This document shows, piece by piece, positions 13,026-24,300 of a stretch of DNA of 64,000 nucleotides. The notes below the pieces were generated by a model. That model worked only from the letters and a program-made list of their open reading frames with translations. It did not search any database and was not told where the DNA came from. A program made the position numbers and the translations under genes. Position 1 is the stretch's first letter, and the number at the start of each line of letters is the position of its first letter. The stretch is from Corylus avellana (lineage: Eukaryota > Streptophyta > Magnoliopsida > Fagales > Betulaceae). The stretch spans positions 27,639,382 through 27,703,381 of the forward strand of contig NC_081547.1 of the NCBI RefSeq assembly GCF_901000735.1, written 5' to 3'.

Positions 13026-13379
13026 GGGAAAAAATACAAAAGTAGTCCTTGTAGTTTACTCGATTTACAATTAGTTTCATATGGTATTAAAATAAACTCA
13101 AAGGACAAAAAAACAATTTAGTTTCTACAGTCAAATGTCGTTAACTAATTTAATAGATTTCGTTAGCGTAACACTGACTTAAATCGAACAAATATCACAA
13201 TTTTATTAGTTCTAATGTTTCACGCTATCAGAATCTGTTAAGTCAGTTAACGAAATTTGACTCTCAGGATTAAATTATTTTTTTGCCATATCATAAAGAT
13301 TTTTAAGTTCATTCTGGTACCACATGGAGTTAATTGCAAATCAGATAAAACATACAAGAACTAATTTTACATTTTTTCC
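13026..13379. mobile_element. MULE-type non-autonomous element, 9-bp target duplication
   Basis: The element is 354 bp and largely palindromic. The left arm starts gggaaaaaatacaaaagtag and the right arm, read in reverse complement, starts ggaaaaaatgtaaaattag. Homology of the arms continues inward past a gtggtac/atggtatt block and a gttaacgaaattt block. Flanking copies of TTTATTTAA at 13017-13025 and 13380-13388 form a perfect 9-bp target duplication, the size made by Mutator-like transposases. It has no coding capacity. Confidence 0.8.
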
Positions 13380-13389
13380 TTTATTTAAA

Positions 13390-13458
13390 TAGAAAGAGTT
13401 ATGTTACACATCATTTTTTATCTATTTTGCAAATTCAATGATTAATTGACCTATCAAC

Positions 13459-13511
<53 letters not shown>

Positions 13512-14100
13512 AAAGATGGAGTGAGAAGTAATTTTCATCATTTTTCAAATAGAAATGATTCTATTCCTAAGAGCCTATCGATGGCACTAGTTTCATATAG
13601 GCATAGGCATACAAAGGGTCAAAAAAAACACCCACAAGATTCTTAGAACTTTACATATCGATATAATGGGTGGGCCCACACCATCTTTTTCTTTTTGTAA
13701 ATACCAAATATTTATGGGCCCTAGCCCTAACCCTAACCTAACTCTAAACCTAAAGAAGATTCCTCAAAGGCCCTAAAACGTCCCTACGAGTAAAACCGTC
13801 TTGTGGCCATGGTTCTTGCCCCGAAACAATACTGGTAGTAGAAGACAAAACTACAAAGGATAATAAAAACAAATGGTTGAAATATATTTTAATCCATTTA
13901 AATTTTAAATTTTACCCTATTTGTCAATTTTTACAAAACTATATTTACCCCTCTTCTAACTACTATTTTTTAAAAAAATTTCTTCCCAATTTATTATTGG
14001 CATTACAATATTATAACAAAAATGCACTTTATAATTTTATTTTTTTAAAAAAAAGGAAAGTCATTTTTACTCGGTTTACATATCAGTTCATTCTCATAAT
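13390..14100. other. Intergenic DNA with TA/GA microsatellite
   Basis: A compound (TA)n(GA)n microsatellite lies at about 13459-13508. A short run of cctaaccctaacc telomere-like repeats lies at about 13722-13745; it is too short and degenerate to call an interstitial telomere. The rest is AT-rich with no recognisable gene. Confidence 0.5.
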
Positions 14101-14108
14101 AACATTTA

Positions 14109-14279
14109 GAGTAATATTACATATTACACTTTTATTTTACTTTTATTTTATTGGATTGATGTGACAGTGTCTATCAATCTTTATTTATTTATTTTTTAAA
14201 TATTAAAATAATAACACTACCACATCAACTTAATAAATAAAAATAAAATAAAATAAAAGTATTGTACATAACATTACTC
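14109..14279. mobile_element. MITE with gagtaat termini
   Basis: This 171-bp palindromic element starts gagtaatattacatattac and its reverse-complemented end starts gagtaatgttatgtacaat. The homology continues inward through cttttattttac and a gttgatgtg/gattgatgtg block. Related ends occur near 45524, 36124 and 57896, so it belongs to a dispersed family. No clear target duplication was seen. Confidence 0.65.
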
Positions 14280-14819
14280 CAAAATTTAGTGTAAAATAAA
14301 TAATGTGAAACCCATAATTGGAATGAAATAAATCAGATAAATGAAGTAACTCCTGGACCATTTTAGGCACATGGTATTATTGTAGGGGCCCGTAGAGAGT
14401 GTTGAGATACAGTGTCACTGCCCTTAGTTTCTCCACCTATTGATTAAACCAAGTTTGGGCCATTATTAATGGTAGGACCCTAATATTCCTCTTCTCCAAG
14501 GACATGGCGTTTTGACCCTTTGGGAACACCCTCACATAACATTTAAGATGGTGTCTAAAACTGAATGTGACGTGCTGCCTTTTTGGGGAGTTTGGAAGTT
14601 GGACCACATTCAACATTCATACATTGCACTTGGATTGCATTGCCAACGTATTACTGTAGTGGGGTTTGCTGCCCCCGTGTTTTTCTCACCACCTAGGAAA
14701 ATGTTAAATAGAAGGTAAAATAACGGAGATATTATTCGAATTCATAGTTTTTACTTTAATATTATATTAAATTACTACATGTTATGTCAATATATAAGAG
14801 ACTTATAATAAAAATTATA

Positions 14820-15270
14820 GGAAAAACTTCACTTTGAAGCCCGTAATTACTACCCATTTTGACATGCTTTTTCAAACTTTAAAACTTCTCAATTTGAATC
14901 TTTAAACTTTCAATTGCAATTAATTTGAACATCTCCATCAATTTTTGCCTTTAAAACCCATAAAAAAAGACAAAATTACCCTTCAATTTTCTTTTATTAA
15001 AAAAAAATGGTCACAGGGTGGCCCAACCGTTGGTCACCTTGTGATTTTTTTAATAATATATTTTTAAAATTTTTAATTTAAAATTAAGGGTACATTTATA
15101 AAAAAATCATGAGTATAAACATCATTGTCTAACTTTTAACATTTAAAATTAGATTGAGAGGTTCAAATTGACTGCAATTAAAAAGGTCAGGGGTTCAAAT
15201 TAAAAGGTTTTAAAATTTAGAGAACATGTCAAAATGAGAGTAATTCAAGGGCCAAAAGTAAAATTTTTCC
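14820..15270. mobile_element. MULE-type non-autonomous element, perfect 9-bp target duplication
   Basis: This 451-bp element has long inverted arms. The left starts ggaaaaacttcactttgaag and the right in reverse complement starts ggaaaaattttacttttggc. Both arms share attttgacatg, ttaaaac, ttcaaat/caatttgaac and caattgca blocks. The centre (about 15008-15045) holds a GC-rich hairpin around ggtggcccaacc. Identical AAAATTATA copies at 14811-14819 and 15271-15279 are a perfect 9-bp target duplication. It has no open reading frame of note. Confidence 0.85.
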
Positions 15271-15279
15271 AAAATTATA

Positions 15280-16270
15280 ATACCTTGATAACGCTTTTAA
15301 TGAATACTGTCATGCATTTTCGCATCCACTAGCTTGAATTTACCTTTGGTGATTGAAAAATAGAATAATTATTAGGATTCCCTTGCTTATAAAGTTGTTG
15401 TGGGCATGATGGAAGATCAAATCTATATTGGTAATTAAGATTGCTTTTAGTAGCACGCCATTTTTGCGAGAATATATAATAACATCATAAGCTTTTGACT
15501 AACACTATTCATAGAAGACCAGAGTTGCTTTTCTTGACTTCAATGCACAACACCCTAATCTCAAGCCTCAGGGAAAATTTGCAATAATGATTCACAATTC
15601 ATCAATGAAAAGGCAAAGTTTCGAGTTCGATTCAATTATTAAACGAGTTGTTTGCAACATAAATTCTTACTCAAATATTAAACGCAATAAACCCGTATAA
15701 ATTCAACTTGGCTCCGTTAACACTTATGAGCAAGTTCGTATGATAATCAATTTGCTTATTAGGATTGTCTTTGAGTTCAGGCCAGTAAAAATTGCGAATA
15801 CCGCTTTTCCAATAATGATCACTCCCAATTCATGAATGAAAAGGTAATGCTTCAAGGATAAGAATTCTTTTCATTTTTGCGTTGATAATTTGATATTATT
15901 ATATTTAATGGTGTATATAATATTATTTAACGACATTAAATATATTTAAATAAAATCCGAAAGGAACGTCCTCCGGTTTCATTTGTGAGGATCCTGTACC
16001 TCAAAAAATCGTGGAATCAAGGACTTTTAGTGAGTCATTTTGACCTAACACTTTTCCTTAGGCTAGAAAGTAGGGCAGACAAAAGCAGTCAAAGATATAT
16101 ATACTCTCATTGAAGTAGGGCACTTCAGACAAAACTTTTGAAACAAACAGAAAAAAAAGAAATCATGTATAATACAATTGAACTAGGGATTCTTTAAATT
16201 TTTGGCCCTCACCCTTTGAAAATTAATTAATATTTACTTTATGAAGATGATGAGGAAAAAGAACAATAAT
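15280..16270. other. AT-rich intergenic DNA, nothing recognised
   Basis: No gene is seen. Two loosely similar passages around 15585-15625 and 15810-15850 (both with aataatgatcac/ttcac...aattcatgaatgaaaaggt-like text) suggest an old local duplication. Confidence 0.45.
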
Positions 16271-16279
16271 CAATTACAG

Positions 16280-16529
16280 AGACAAACTAATTATTAAGTG
16301 ATTAAATTTACCTCTTCTTATAAGTTTAAGTTTTTAAGATAATTAATAATTTAACATGATATCAGAGCCAAAAATCTTAGGATCGAACCTTAATTCCGTC
16401 AAATCACCTCCATTTAAATAAAATATTTTATGAGTTCACACGTGAGGAAGAGTGTTAAACTAATGATTAAGTGATTAAATTTACCTTTTTTTATAAGTTT
16501 AAACTTTTTGAATAATTGGTAATTTAACA
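16280..16529 (+). mobile_element. Very small TRIM/SMART-like LTR retrotransposon
   Basis: The element is about 250 bp with two direct terminal repeats of about 77 bp (16280-16356 and 16453-16529). The 3' copy starts TGTTAAACTAATGATTAAG and ends TAACA; the 5' copy has lost the TGTT start (agacaaac). Directly after the 5' repeat is TGATATCAGAGCC (16357-16369), a near match to the TGGTATCAGAGC primer-binding site for initiator methionine tRNA. A purine tract (gtgaggaagag, about 16442-16452) precedes the 3' repeat. Flanks tacag/tacga may be a degenerate 5-bp target duplication. It has no coding sequence, so it must have been moved by another element's proteins. Confidence 0.8.
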
Positions 16530-16739
16530 TACGATTCTGTTGCCTATGAATTTTTTTTTTATTTGAAAAAATACTTTAATATGATATAATTTTTTGTAAA
16601 ATAAGATTCATGTGCAAGTATTTTTGCAAATTTTGTAAAACAATTGGGTAAGATTTTTCAATAAATTATTTCATAACTCAACTTTTGCTTGAATATACAT
16701 ATAAAAAGATAAATAATAATAATAATAATAATAACAACT

Positions 16740-17020
16740 AAGGATGAAAACGTAGTTACGGTTAGCGATTATAGAGATTAACGACTATTGGCTAAAATTG
16801 TTAACTGCAACTGCCTAGATAGTTAGTAAAATCAACTATTAACTGCTAACTTTGTTTTAAAAGAAAAAAATAAAAAATAAAAACATCGTTTCTACGGTAA
16901 ATTGGTAATACCCTACTGCATGCAATTTCTACAGGTTGTTAACAATTTTTTATAACCAAATTCAAAATAGTTAGTTGTTAGCGATTATTAGTTAGGGCGG
17001 TTAGCCTGCCATTTCAATAA
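16740..17020. mobile_element. Putative hAT-like MITE
   Basis: Both ends carry inverted copies of a ggttagcgattat/taactaataatcgctaac-type sequence, and the interior is rich in gttaac motifs. It lies just upstream of the FKBP20-1 transcription unit. The ends and target duplication are not clear, so this is tentative. Confidence 0.4.
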
Positions 17021-17094
17021 CACTTCTCACGTGCTAGTCATGCGCGTGGACTATTCATCCGTAATTCCAATTTCCGCGTACAAAGCTGCCGGCT

Positions 17095-18129
17095 TTGCTC
17101 ATTTGCGTGAAGTTCTTCAAGACGCATATGGCCTCCGAATCTCTCCGCAATTCGTCACGATTCATCGTTACCTATTCGATCCGACAGCCCGAACTTTCCT
17201 TTTCGTTTCGGCAGCTTCTCCCTCGCTTCGAAACGGGTGAGTACCCCAACCGTTGCGCTCTCTTTCTCAAACCCTAGATTATCATAATTTTATTTATTTA
17301 TTTTTTATTATTTTTTTTTCATGTTAGTTTTTGATTCCACATATTCAATTTTGTGTAAATGTAAGTTTTTTTTCAGTAATTTAATTTTTTTTGAATAGTG
17401 GATAATTTGGTCAAAAGCAATATAGTGATGGAGGTAGTGAAATTTTATTAGTATTCAATAGTTTCAGTACTTTATATCCAGCTACTTGTTCTTTTGACTG
17501 GACGTTCAGAAGTTTGATGTAGCTGTAATTGTTTTCTTTATCTTTATTTCTTTTAATACTTGATCTTGGAGAATTTTGATTCTTGAAAGAAATTGAAGAA
17601 CCCTTGTGCTTTTGATGGGCTGGAAACCACATATTTGGTGCGAGCAGGATGTGAATTTGTTGATTTCTAGTCAATTTGAGTAATTTTTGGGAATCTTATC
17701 TCAATTTTTTTGGGATTTTTTTTTTCTCCTATTGGGGGATTTGCTTCATAAAATGTTTAATGAATCTGTGTCGTTCTTGAGCTTCTTAATTGTTTTCCCC
17801 TCCACCCCCTTGTTCAATCCATTGAGAAGGAGGGTCAATTTTTATTATTTTTTTTTTTTTTCAAATGAATATATTGACAACTACAAGAATAGTAATGGTA
17901 CTTGGACTGAATACGAAGAGTTAAGGGAAAGCAATAGCCTCATTCACATGGTAGCTCAATTTTGTTGTATTCGAACTTGAAATTTTAAATTGAGAACATT
18001 TTTTCATTTCTCACTAGTTTGCTTAAGCAATGCTCTATCTGTAAAGGTTTAAAGTCTGAGCAGTATTCAGTTTTTCCTATGTCTTGATCTTGCTCATGCT
18101 GCTGACCAGGCCATTGACAGTTTGGAGCC
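17095..18129 (+). other. FKBP20-1 5' leader with intron
   Basis: The FKBP20-1 start codon at 18130 is preceded by a probable leader intron. A GC-rich first exon ends at about 17236, where gtgagtacc at 17237 is a strong donor. Acceptors lie at 18108-18109 (gctgaccag) or 18119-18120 (ccattgacag). No TATA box is evident upstream, which fits a housekeeping gene. The short open frames in this stretch are not coding. Confidence 0.6.
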
Positions 18130-19552
18130 ATGGGTGATACGATTGATTTAACTGGGGATGGAGGTGTCATCAAGACAATTGTAAGGCAAGCCAAAGCTGA
18201 TGCCATTGCTCCAACGGATGACCTTCCTCTTGTTGATGGTATGCACTTGTTACCAACATTTACTATTTTACTCTTTATTGGTACAGTGAGGAAACACTCC
18301 AAACTACTAATGGATAAAAGTGTTTATCGGCTCATTATAATCTCTAATCATCAAATTATACTTGTTTTGTGTTGAGCAGTTCATTATGAAGGTGTTCTTG
18401 CTGAGAATGGTGAAGTTTTCGATACTACACGTGAAGATAATACTGTGTTCTCTTTTGAGCTTGGAAAGGGCGCTGTAATTAAGGCTTGGGACGTTGCATT
18501 GAAAACCATGAAGGTCAAAATATGCGTCCTCTTGATGGAATTCTGACAAGCATTCAGTCGAAGTTTTTATTTCATGCTGTGTTTGATTTTACCAGGTTGG
18601 GGAAGTTGCAAAAATCACTTGCAGCCCAGAATACGCCTATGGCAGTGCTGGTTCTCCACCAGATATCCCGCCAAAGTAATGTTGTTTCACTTCTTATCTT
18701 ATAAAGTCGTTTAGAAACACAATTAAAGAACTGTTAGCATGAGGGTAGTCCTACCAGGGGATGGGAATGGGTCTTTGCCAGGACCTATTTCCTTGAACAA
18801 ATGCTTATAATCACTCAACAAATTTGTTGATTTAATGGTTGAATTTACAGAAGACAAAACATTGAAAAATGAGTCTGGATGGTTAGGATTCTACAAAGAC
18901 CAATCCTTATATAGCATAATAGCAATGTGCTAGTGTTGTCCTAGTTTGTTTACAGTTGGTTTACGGTTGGTATACAAGTCTTCAGGAAAGTGTTGCATTT
19001 GCCTGGTTAATTGCCTTTCACAATTGTTAGTTTACGGTTGGTATACAAGTCTTCAGGAAAGTGTTGCATTTGCCTGGTTAATTGCCTTTAGTTTGTTGCA
19101 AATAACTCATTTGTCTCCAATTTCTGCAATATTAATGCAAGGACCATTATTTGTATCTCATGCAGTGCGACCCTTATCTTTGAGGTGGAATTAGTGGCTT
19201 GCAGGCCACGGAAGGGCTCGAGTTTGGGTAGCGTGTCAGAGGAGAGGGCTAGGCTGGAGTAAGTTAGATCTTTACCGTTTACACGTATTTTTCTCTGGAA
19301 ATATGAGCCCAAGTCATTTTGTTATCATTTTTTCCCCTTTGAGATCCTCCTATTTTGAGAAACATTTGATGATTTATGTTGCATGTGAAACCTCAAATCA
19401 GAGAGCTGAAAAGGCAGAGGGAGCTTGCTGCCGCAGTCAAAGAAGAAGAGAAGAAGAAAAGAGAAGATGCTAAAGCTGCTGCTGCCGCCCGTATTCAAGC
19501 CAAGTTAGAATCCAAGAAAGGTCAAGGAAAGGGAAAGGGCAAAGGAAAATAG
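18130..19552 (+). CDS. FKBP20-1: FKBP-type peptidyl-prolyl isomerase FKBP20-1
   Basis: Five coding exons give a 188-residue protein: 18130-18238, 18380-18513, 18596-18675, 19166-19258 and 19402-19552. All introns are GT-AG and the frames join exactly. It begins [19 protein letters not shown] and closely follows Arabidopsis FKBP20-1 (about 190 residues) from end to end. The single FKBP domain (about residues 30-125) keeps the hallmark residues: VHYEG, FDTTRED, FELGKG, VIKAWD, PEYAYG and LIFEVELV. After it come an alpha-helical Glu/Lys/Ala-rich stretch and a Gly-Lys tail (GKGKGKGK) suited to nuclear targeting. FKBPs catalyse cis-trans isomerisation of Xaa-Pro bonds; members of this subgroup are nuclear and are not known to be essential. 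The 490-base third intron holds a 71-bp-spaced duplication. It converges on SDIR1. Confidence 0.95.
18960..19089. repeat. Tandem duplication in FKBP20-1 intron 3
   Basis: A 59-base unit starting tttacggttggtatacaag and ending ttaattgccttt occurs at 18960-19018 and again at 19031-19089, offset by 71 bases, with no difference visible by eye. The identity implies a recent duplication. It lies wholly in an intron and does not affect the reading frame. Confidence 0.9.
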
Positions 19553-20086
19553 GGGCATATTACATATTTCGTTTACAAACAAACATATGTGATAACTGAA
19601 TAGAGATATTAAACTCATTTCATTCCGTTTGAGTTGGGTGTTCAGACCATATATTAGTTTGGAAATCCTGTTGGTTGTGTATGAACCATTCACAGGGGCA
19701 GCAAAACTCAATTTCATGATCAATCACACAGATATGAAGAGAAAGCTAGTTGTCTGATTCTTGGCTAAATTCTAGTTGGCTGCATGTAGTGGCAGGTAGC
19801 ATCCATGATCTTTTCTGATGCCTTTACATGAAGCATCTCCAGGTCCCGTAATATTTTTGCTCAACAATTTTGCATCTTGTTAGAATTGATTACTAATAAT
19901 ATCAAATTAATCCCCCTACAAAAGAAAAACATATTAAACTATTGTTGATGGTGCAATAATACGAGATTAATGCAAATCCCCACCATATCACTATATCTTA
20001 TGATCGAAATTAAATCTGGTCCTGATTAAAACAGAAAGGTAATTGAAAGGCTTCCCACGTTTGACCACCTCCCTACGATTGAATTG

Positions 20087-20147
<61 letters not shown>
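20087..20147. repeat. 61-base poly(A) tract
   Basis: An uninterrupted run of 61 A lies between the convergent ends of FKBP20-1 (stop at 19552) and SDIR1 (stop at 20392). It may be the tail of a retroposed transcript or an expanded homopolymer; nothing recognisable as a source gene lies just upstream. Its exact length is unreliable in any sequencing method. Confidence 0.9.
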
Positions 20148-20149
<2 letters not shown>

Positions 20150-20391
20150 AAATGAATTCACAATGGTCAGGTAATCCAATGGGATCTTCCAGGAATACAA
20201 TTACAACATGTTGTGTGAGTGATGACATAGTATTCTATAGTGCCTATGTCAGATAATTACATCAATGAGGGCCATAAGTTACAACATGGATCTTCCACTT
20301 TGATCCGATCCATTTGATCCATATGTAAATTCCTATAGGTAAGAATGTATCCAATAGCATCATGCATCCATATCTAGGACCGTGCTAATAA

Positions 20392-21755
20392 TCAAACCAT
20401 GTAAGAAGCATCCAAACCACCTTGTCCATTTTCCTGCCATCCAGATCCTGCTCTATATTTACAAACAGGGCATGTTCCCTGTTGTCGCAGCCAGGGATCG
20501 ATGCAGTTAGCATGGAACTGCAAGATGATAAAATACTTTAGTTAGAACTGAAATTAGGACATTCAAAATAACCAACTAAAGTTAATACTTAATCGAATAT
20601 GAGGCTAATAAAATCTGGGAAAATGTATAAAGATCACTAGACTTCCATAAATCAGATCCATATCCAGACCAATCTAAGAAACTCGAGTAAATAAATTGAA
20701 CCATGCAGAAAATATATATATATATATATGGAGCTTCTGATGACTCGTACTCAAAGAATGGAGCTTCTGGATCAGATTTATGGAAAGATCGTATCGAACC
20801 TTATGTCATAGATGAAGGGTATATCAATTATCAATGTAAAGGACAATGTGGTATGACAGTCAAAAGTAACAGAAAATATGAGATGCAAGAGAGGTGTATA
20901 CCCCACTCTTAACTCTTGACAGAGATGAGTATTTTGCATAAATTCTGCTAAGAAACTACTGTTAGAGCAAGAGGACGAGGAACCTGATGTAAGCATGGCA
21001 AGCTACGGATGAGTTCTCCAGCATTAACTTGCTCCAAGCAAACACTGCATGTCAATTCATCTTCTGGGCCCTTTGTGCTCCCAACGGCATTGGCATTATC
21101 TTGCTTCTGCTAAAGAAAATGGTAAACTGATGTCACTCTCTAGAATGTTATAAGAAAAAAAAACAAATCTGGGGCGGAGAGCAAGATTCAATGACAGGGA
21201 AAAAGAAGTGGTATATTTAAATAACATTTAAAATATAAACAAGCAAAGAGCCCGTATGTTACATGAACAGATTATATTGATAAATTGATTCTAAAAACAA
21301 CCAGTCTCCAACATGAAAAACTTAACAATACTTGCATTTTTCCTTCTATTACGTTAAAACTATATGGACCCTCCCCATTTGACCATCACAATTACCTATA
21401 AAAAATATAATTCAAAAGTGTAAACATCTTCTCTATGAATTTGGGGACGTTTAGGGGATAAAAGCCAAACCAGACATAATTTTCTCCAAAAAATGTCTGA
21501 ATATTTCAGGCTACAAACATTTTGCACATGACAAATTATTTGATTTACCAAGAAGAAAAGGGGTCCCATAAAGAATGCAACTTGCAGACTTGCAGACAGT
21601 CCCATATGCTTTGAACTCAATGCATATACCACACAAAAGAGAAGGGATCAAAAGGAAACAAAAATGTGCACATGCATATTCAAATGCATATATGAAGCAC
21701 AAAACTTTTGGCTCGGAATATTTTTTTTAATAGACACAAGTCTGTGAGCAAGCAG

Positions 21756-21786
<31 letters not shown>

Positions 21787-23080
21787 CAAAAAAACAAAGG
21801 ACCAAAATACAGCTACTACCTCAGAAGATGCCGACGATGAGGCCTGTTGCATCAATTGGCCACCACTGTAAACAAAACAAATTTCTCATCAAATTATTAA
21901 CATATCTTAATCCGTTCAAGGATTTCAACAAAACCTTGAAAATAAAGGGATCATAAACCCAGATAATAATCAACTACAATCAATGCATTCATCCAAAGCC
22001 CAACTCCAAACATCAAATTCAGCCAGGAGAACATACTTTTGAGTGCCCACAATCTTGTATTTGTGCACAGGAAGGGCATTTATCTCTTCCTCACTCATAG
22101 AAGGAACTGAGGGAACATTATCAGCATCTAGTGCTCTCAAAGTTTCATAATCTGAAATTAAAGTACCAAAATTACTCAAAAAAAATTAAGAGCCAAGAAT
22201 ATAGGGAAAAGGAATAAAGAACTAAATGAGTTGTTATAGGTTTGGTTGTCAAGCTATAATGATAATCTATTCAATCTCAAGCTTTAGAACACATAGACAA
22301 TAATATCATATTTACAATTGAATCATAACTACTGCACCTAGATCATCAAATTCCCTATCAAGGAGTGCAAGCTGAAGTCTGAGGCCCTGTAAACGTCCTC
22401 TTGTTGCAAGTGCTATGGATGGGGGCATGTGCAACCGCAATTCAGTATGACCAAGAAGGCCACTGGCTGCCGCAGCATGAGCTTGGGCCTGAGCTTGAAG
22501 TTGCTGACAAGTTGCATACATCCTTAGTGTTGTAGCCATCAAGAAGACACCAAGCACTAGCCAGAGCTGCTCACAAAAGGACCAATTAAATCACTAATTT
22601 TCATACTTGTTTACTGTAAAGACAAAATTCCCCCTTGTACAAAATCAGTAAAAGAACATACCAGAAAATTAGGCGACATCTGGTGTGAGTTTAGTATCAT
22701 GAATAGCAAGAGAACTGACACATTAACAAGTAATACGTTGGTGAGAAAATTCATTTTTTGGAATTACATATCTATTAACAAAATAAATCCAAGACACAAA
22801 AATTAACATAATCAACTCTAAGTACCTGTGACAAGAAAAGCGAGCGAATTGGAATTAACAGGACGTGCTGCATGAACACGCTGATAGAGAGCAGAATCAA
22901 CATCAAAACCTAGAACTGAGAATGGAAACTAAACAAACACGAGACAAACATCCAGGGTACACCAGTAAACTCAGTCCAATGGGTAAATTACAAGAGACGT
23001 ACCATTGCACGCCGCTCAGGTATAAACCCTGGAAATCCACTTTCTATATCTGCTCTTGTTCCCCGAAAAACAAAACTCAT
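20392..23080 (-). CDS. SDIR1: RING-H2 E3 ubiquitin ligase SDIR1
   Basis: Eight coding exons on the minus strand give 275 residues: 23003-23080, 22826-22880, 22662-22714, 22338-22566, 22037-22151, 21820-21865, 20984-21109 and 20392-20517. The frames join exactly with GT-AG introns. The protein matches Arabidopsis SDIR1 (273 residues) throughout: MSFVFRG start, ESGFPGF, a hydrophobic region about residues 37-80 that can form two membrane spans ([14 protein letters not shown], then [11 protein letters not shown]), [19 protein letters not shown], and [13 protein letters not shown]. The C-terminal RING-H2 has C213, C216, C231, H233, H236, C239, C250 and C253. SDIR1 is an endomembrane ubiquitin ligase acting positively in abscisic-acid and drought signalling. 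The acceptor of the seventh coding exon is a tandem TAGCAG, so one glutamine (residue 193) may be optional. The fifth and sixth introns are short or AT-rich; the sixth holds a (TA)n(GA)n tract at about 21757-21786. Confidence 0.96.
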
Positions 23081-24300
23081 GGCTGTAGAAGTTTATGAGA
23101 GCTTCCCCAGAGTATAAAAGTAAATGTGTTGCAGCCCCCCTGAAATATTTCAAGCACCTAACAAAATAGTCTTCATGTGTGCAAAATCCAAAACCACAAA
23201 TCAATGCAATATAAGGTAGATGATGCATGCAACAGAAAAGAAGTTAAATGTGATCAGAATACTAACAAGTGCTATAAAATACAGTAACAAATTTAGAAAC
23301 CCTAGTTGTATAATCCACACAAATGACTAGCAGATGTATAGAGAATTGAAACAATTGTTTAAACAAGAAGCCTTCAAACGTCTATGGAAGAAAATTTCAC
23401 AGCATATATACAAAACCAACAAGGTGCTGTCCCTCTTAATTGTCTATTAATCATAACTGTCATAACCAATGAAATGCTTTCGTTTTATCCTTCAAAAGCT
23501 CAAAATACAAAAGAAAAAAGCTGATGTTGCGCAATGACTGTTGAGGATTTCTTAACGACAATTTTACAAAATAAATCTCAGAAGCTTCTATCTGTCTAAT
23601 TCAGTAACATATGTAGTTCATGTCCAACATCCAGTTAGCACTGCCCTGCTGATTCATCAAACAAATGGGCCGTTCTGAAATATGGGAGTCATTTAAACAA
23701 CGGACAGTATCAAATCTAGCATTATTCCTCTAATGGGGGCATTTGAAATAAAAAAATTTGGGGGCGCATGTTCATGTATAGTCTAATAAGCAATGCCCAA
23801 GTCACATGGGATACATAAAGAAAAGAATCCTACAGAATTAAAATTTTTAGAAAGAAGATCCTATCAGTCCTACAAATTCACTCACACTCTCAAATACAAC
23901 AAGCAGAGCAAACAAAAAACAAAATCCAACAACAGTTACAAAATTCGAGATCAACCAAAAACCCTAACCCCAAAATCACATTCCACGCATTACCCACTAA
24001 ACAAAATTCAGCAATCAACCCCATAACACACAACACATACAAAAATCATATAAAGCTTAGTGATCTTTCATCAGGAGAAACGAAAGCAATTGGAAAGGTG
24101 AAGAGGGATTTGTGACTCACGGGATCAGATCGAAGCAGCAGAAGCGATTGTAATTCAGAAACAGCGCTTCGATCTCCGTCGGAGAACACGGAACTGAGTC
24201 GGAGAGGAGAGAGGCCACCGAGTCTTGACTCGGATGCGTTCGTGTGCCTAAAGCCCAACGCCTTTCCTTTCCTCGTAAGCTTTCGTCAGAGCTGTTCGAT
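23081..24300 (-). other. SDIR1 5' leader and leader intron
   Basis: The SDIR1 ATG at 23080 is preceded directly by an acceptor (cttctacag just before CC-ATG). A matching donor, CCC-gtgagtcac, ends a GC-rich non-coding first exon at about 24121-24290. The leader intron is therefore about 1.04 kb. No TATA box is apparent. Open frames on either strand in this stretch are not coding. Confidence 0.65.

Noticed and set aside
13722..13745. Interstitial telomere repeat
   Set aside because: Only two or three imperfect CCCTAA units; such runs also occur as telo boxes in promoters and here have no telomeric context.
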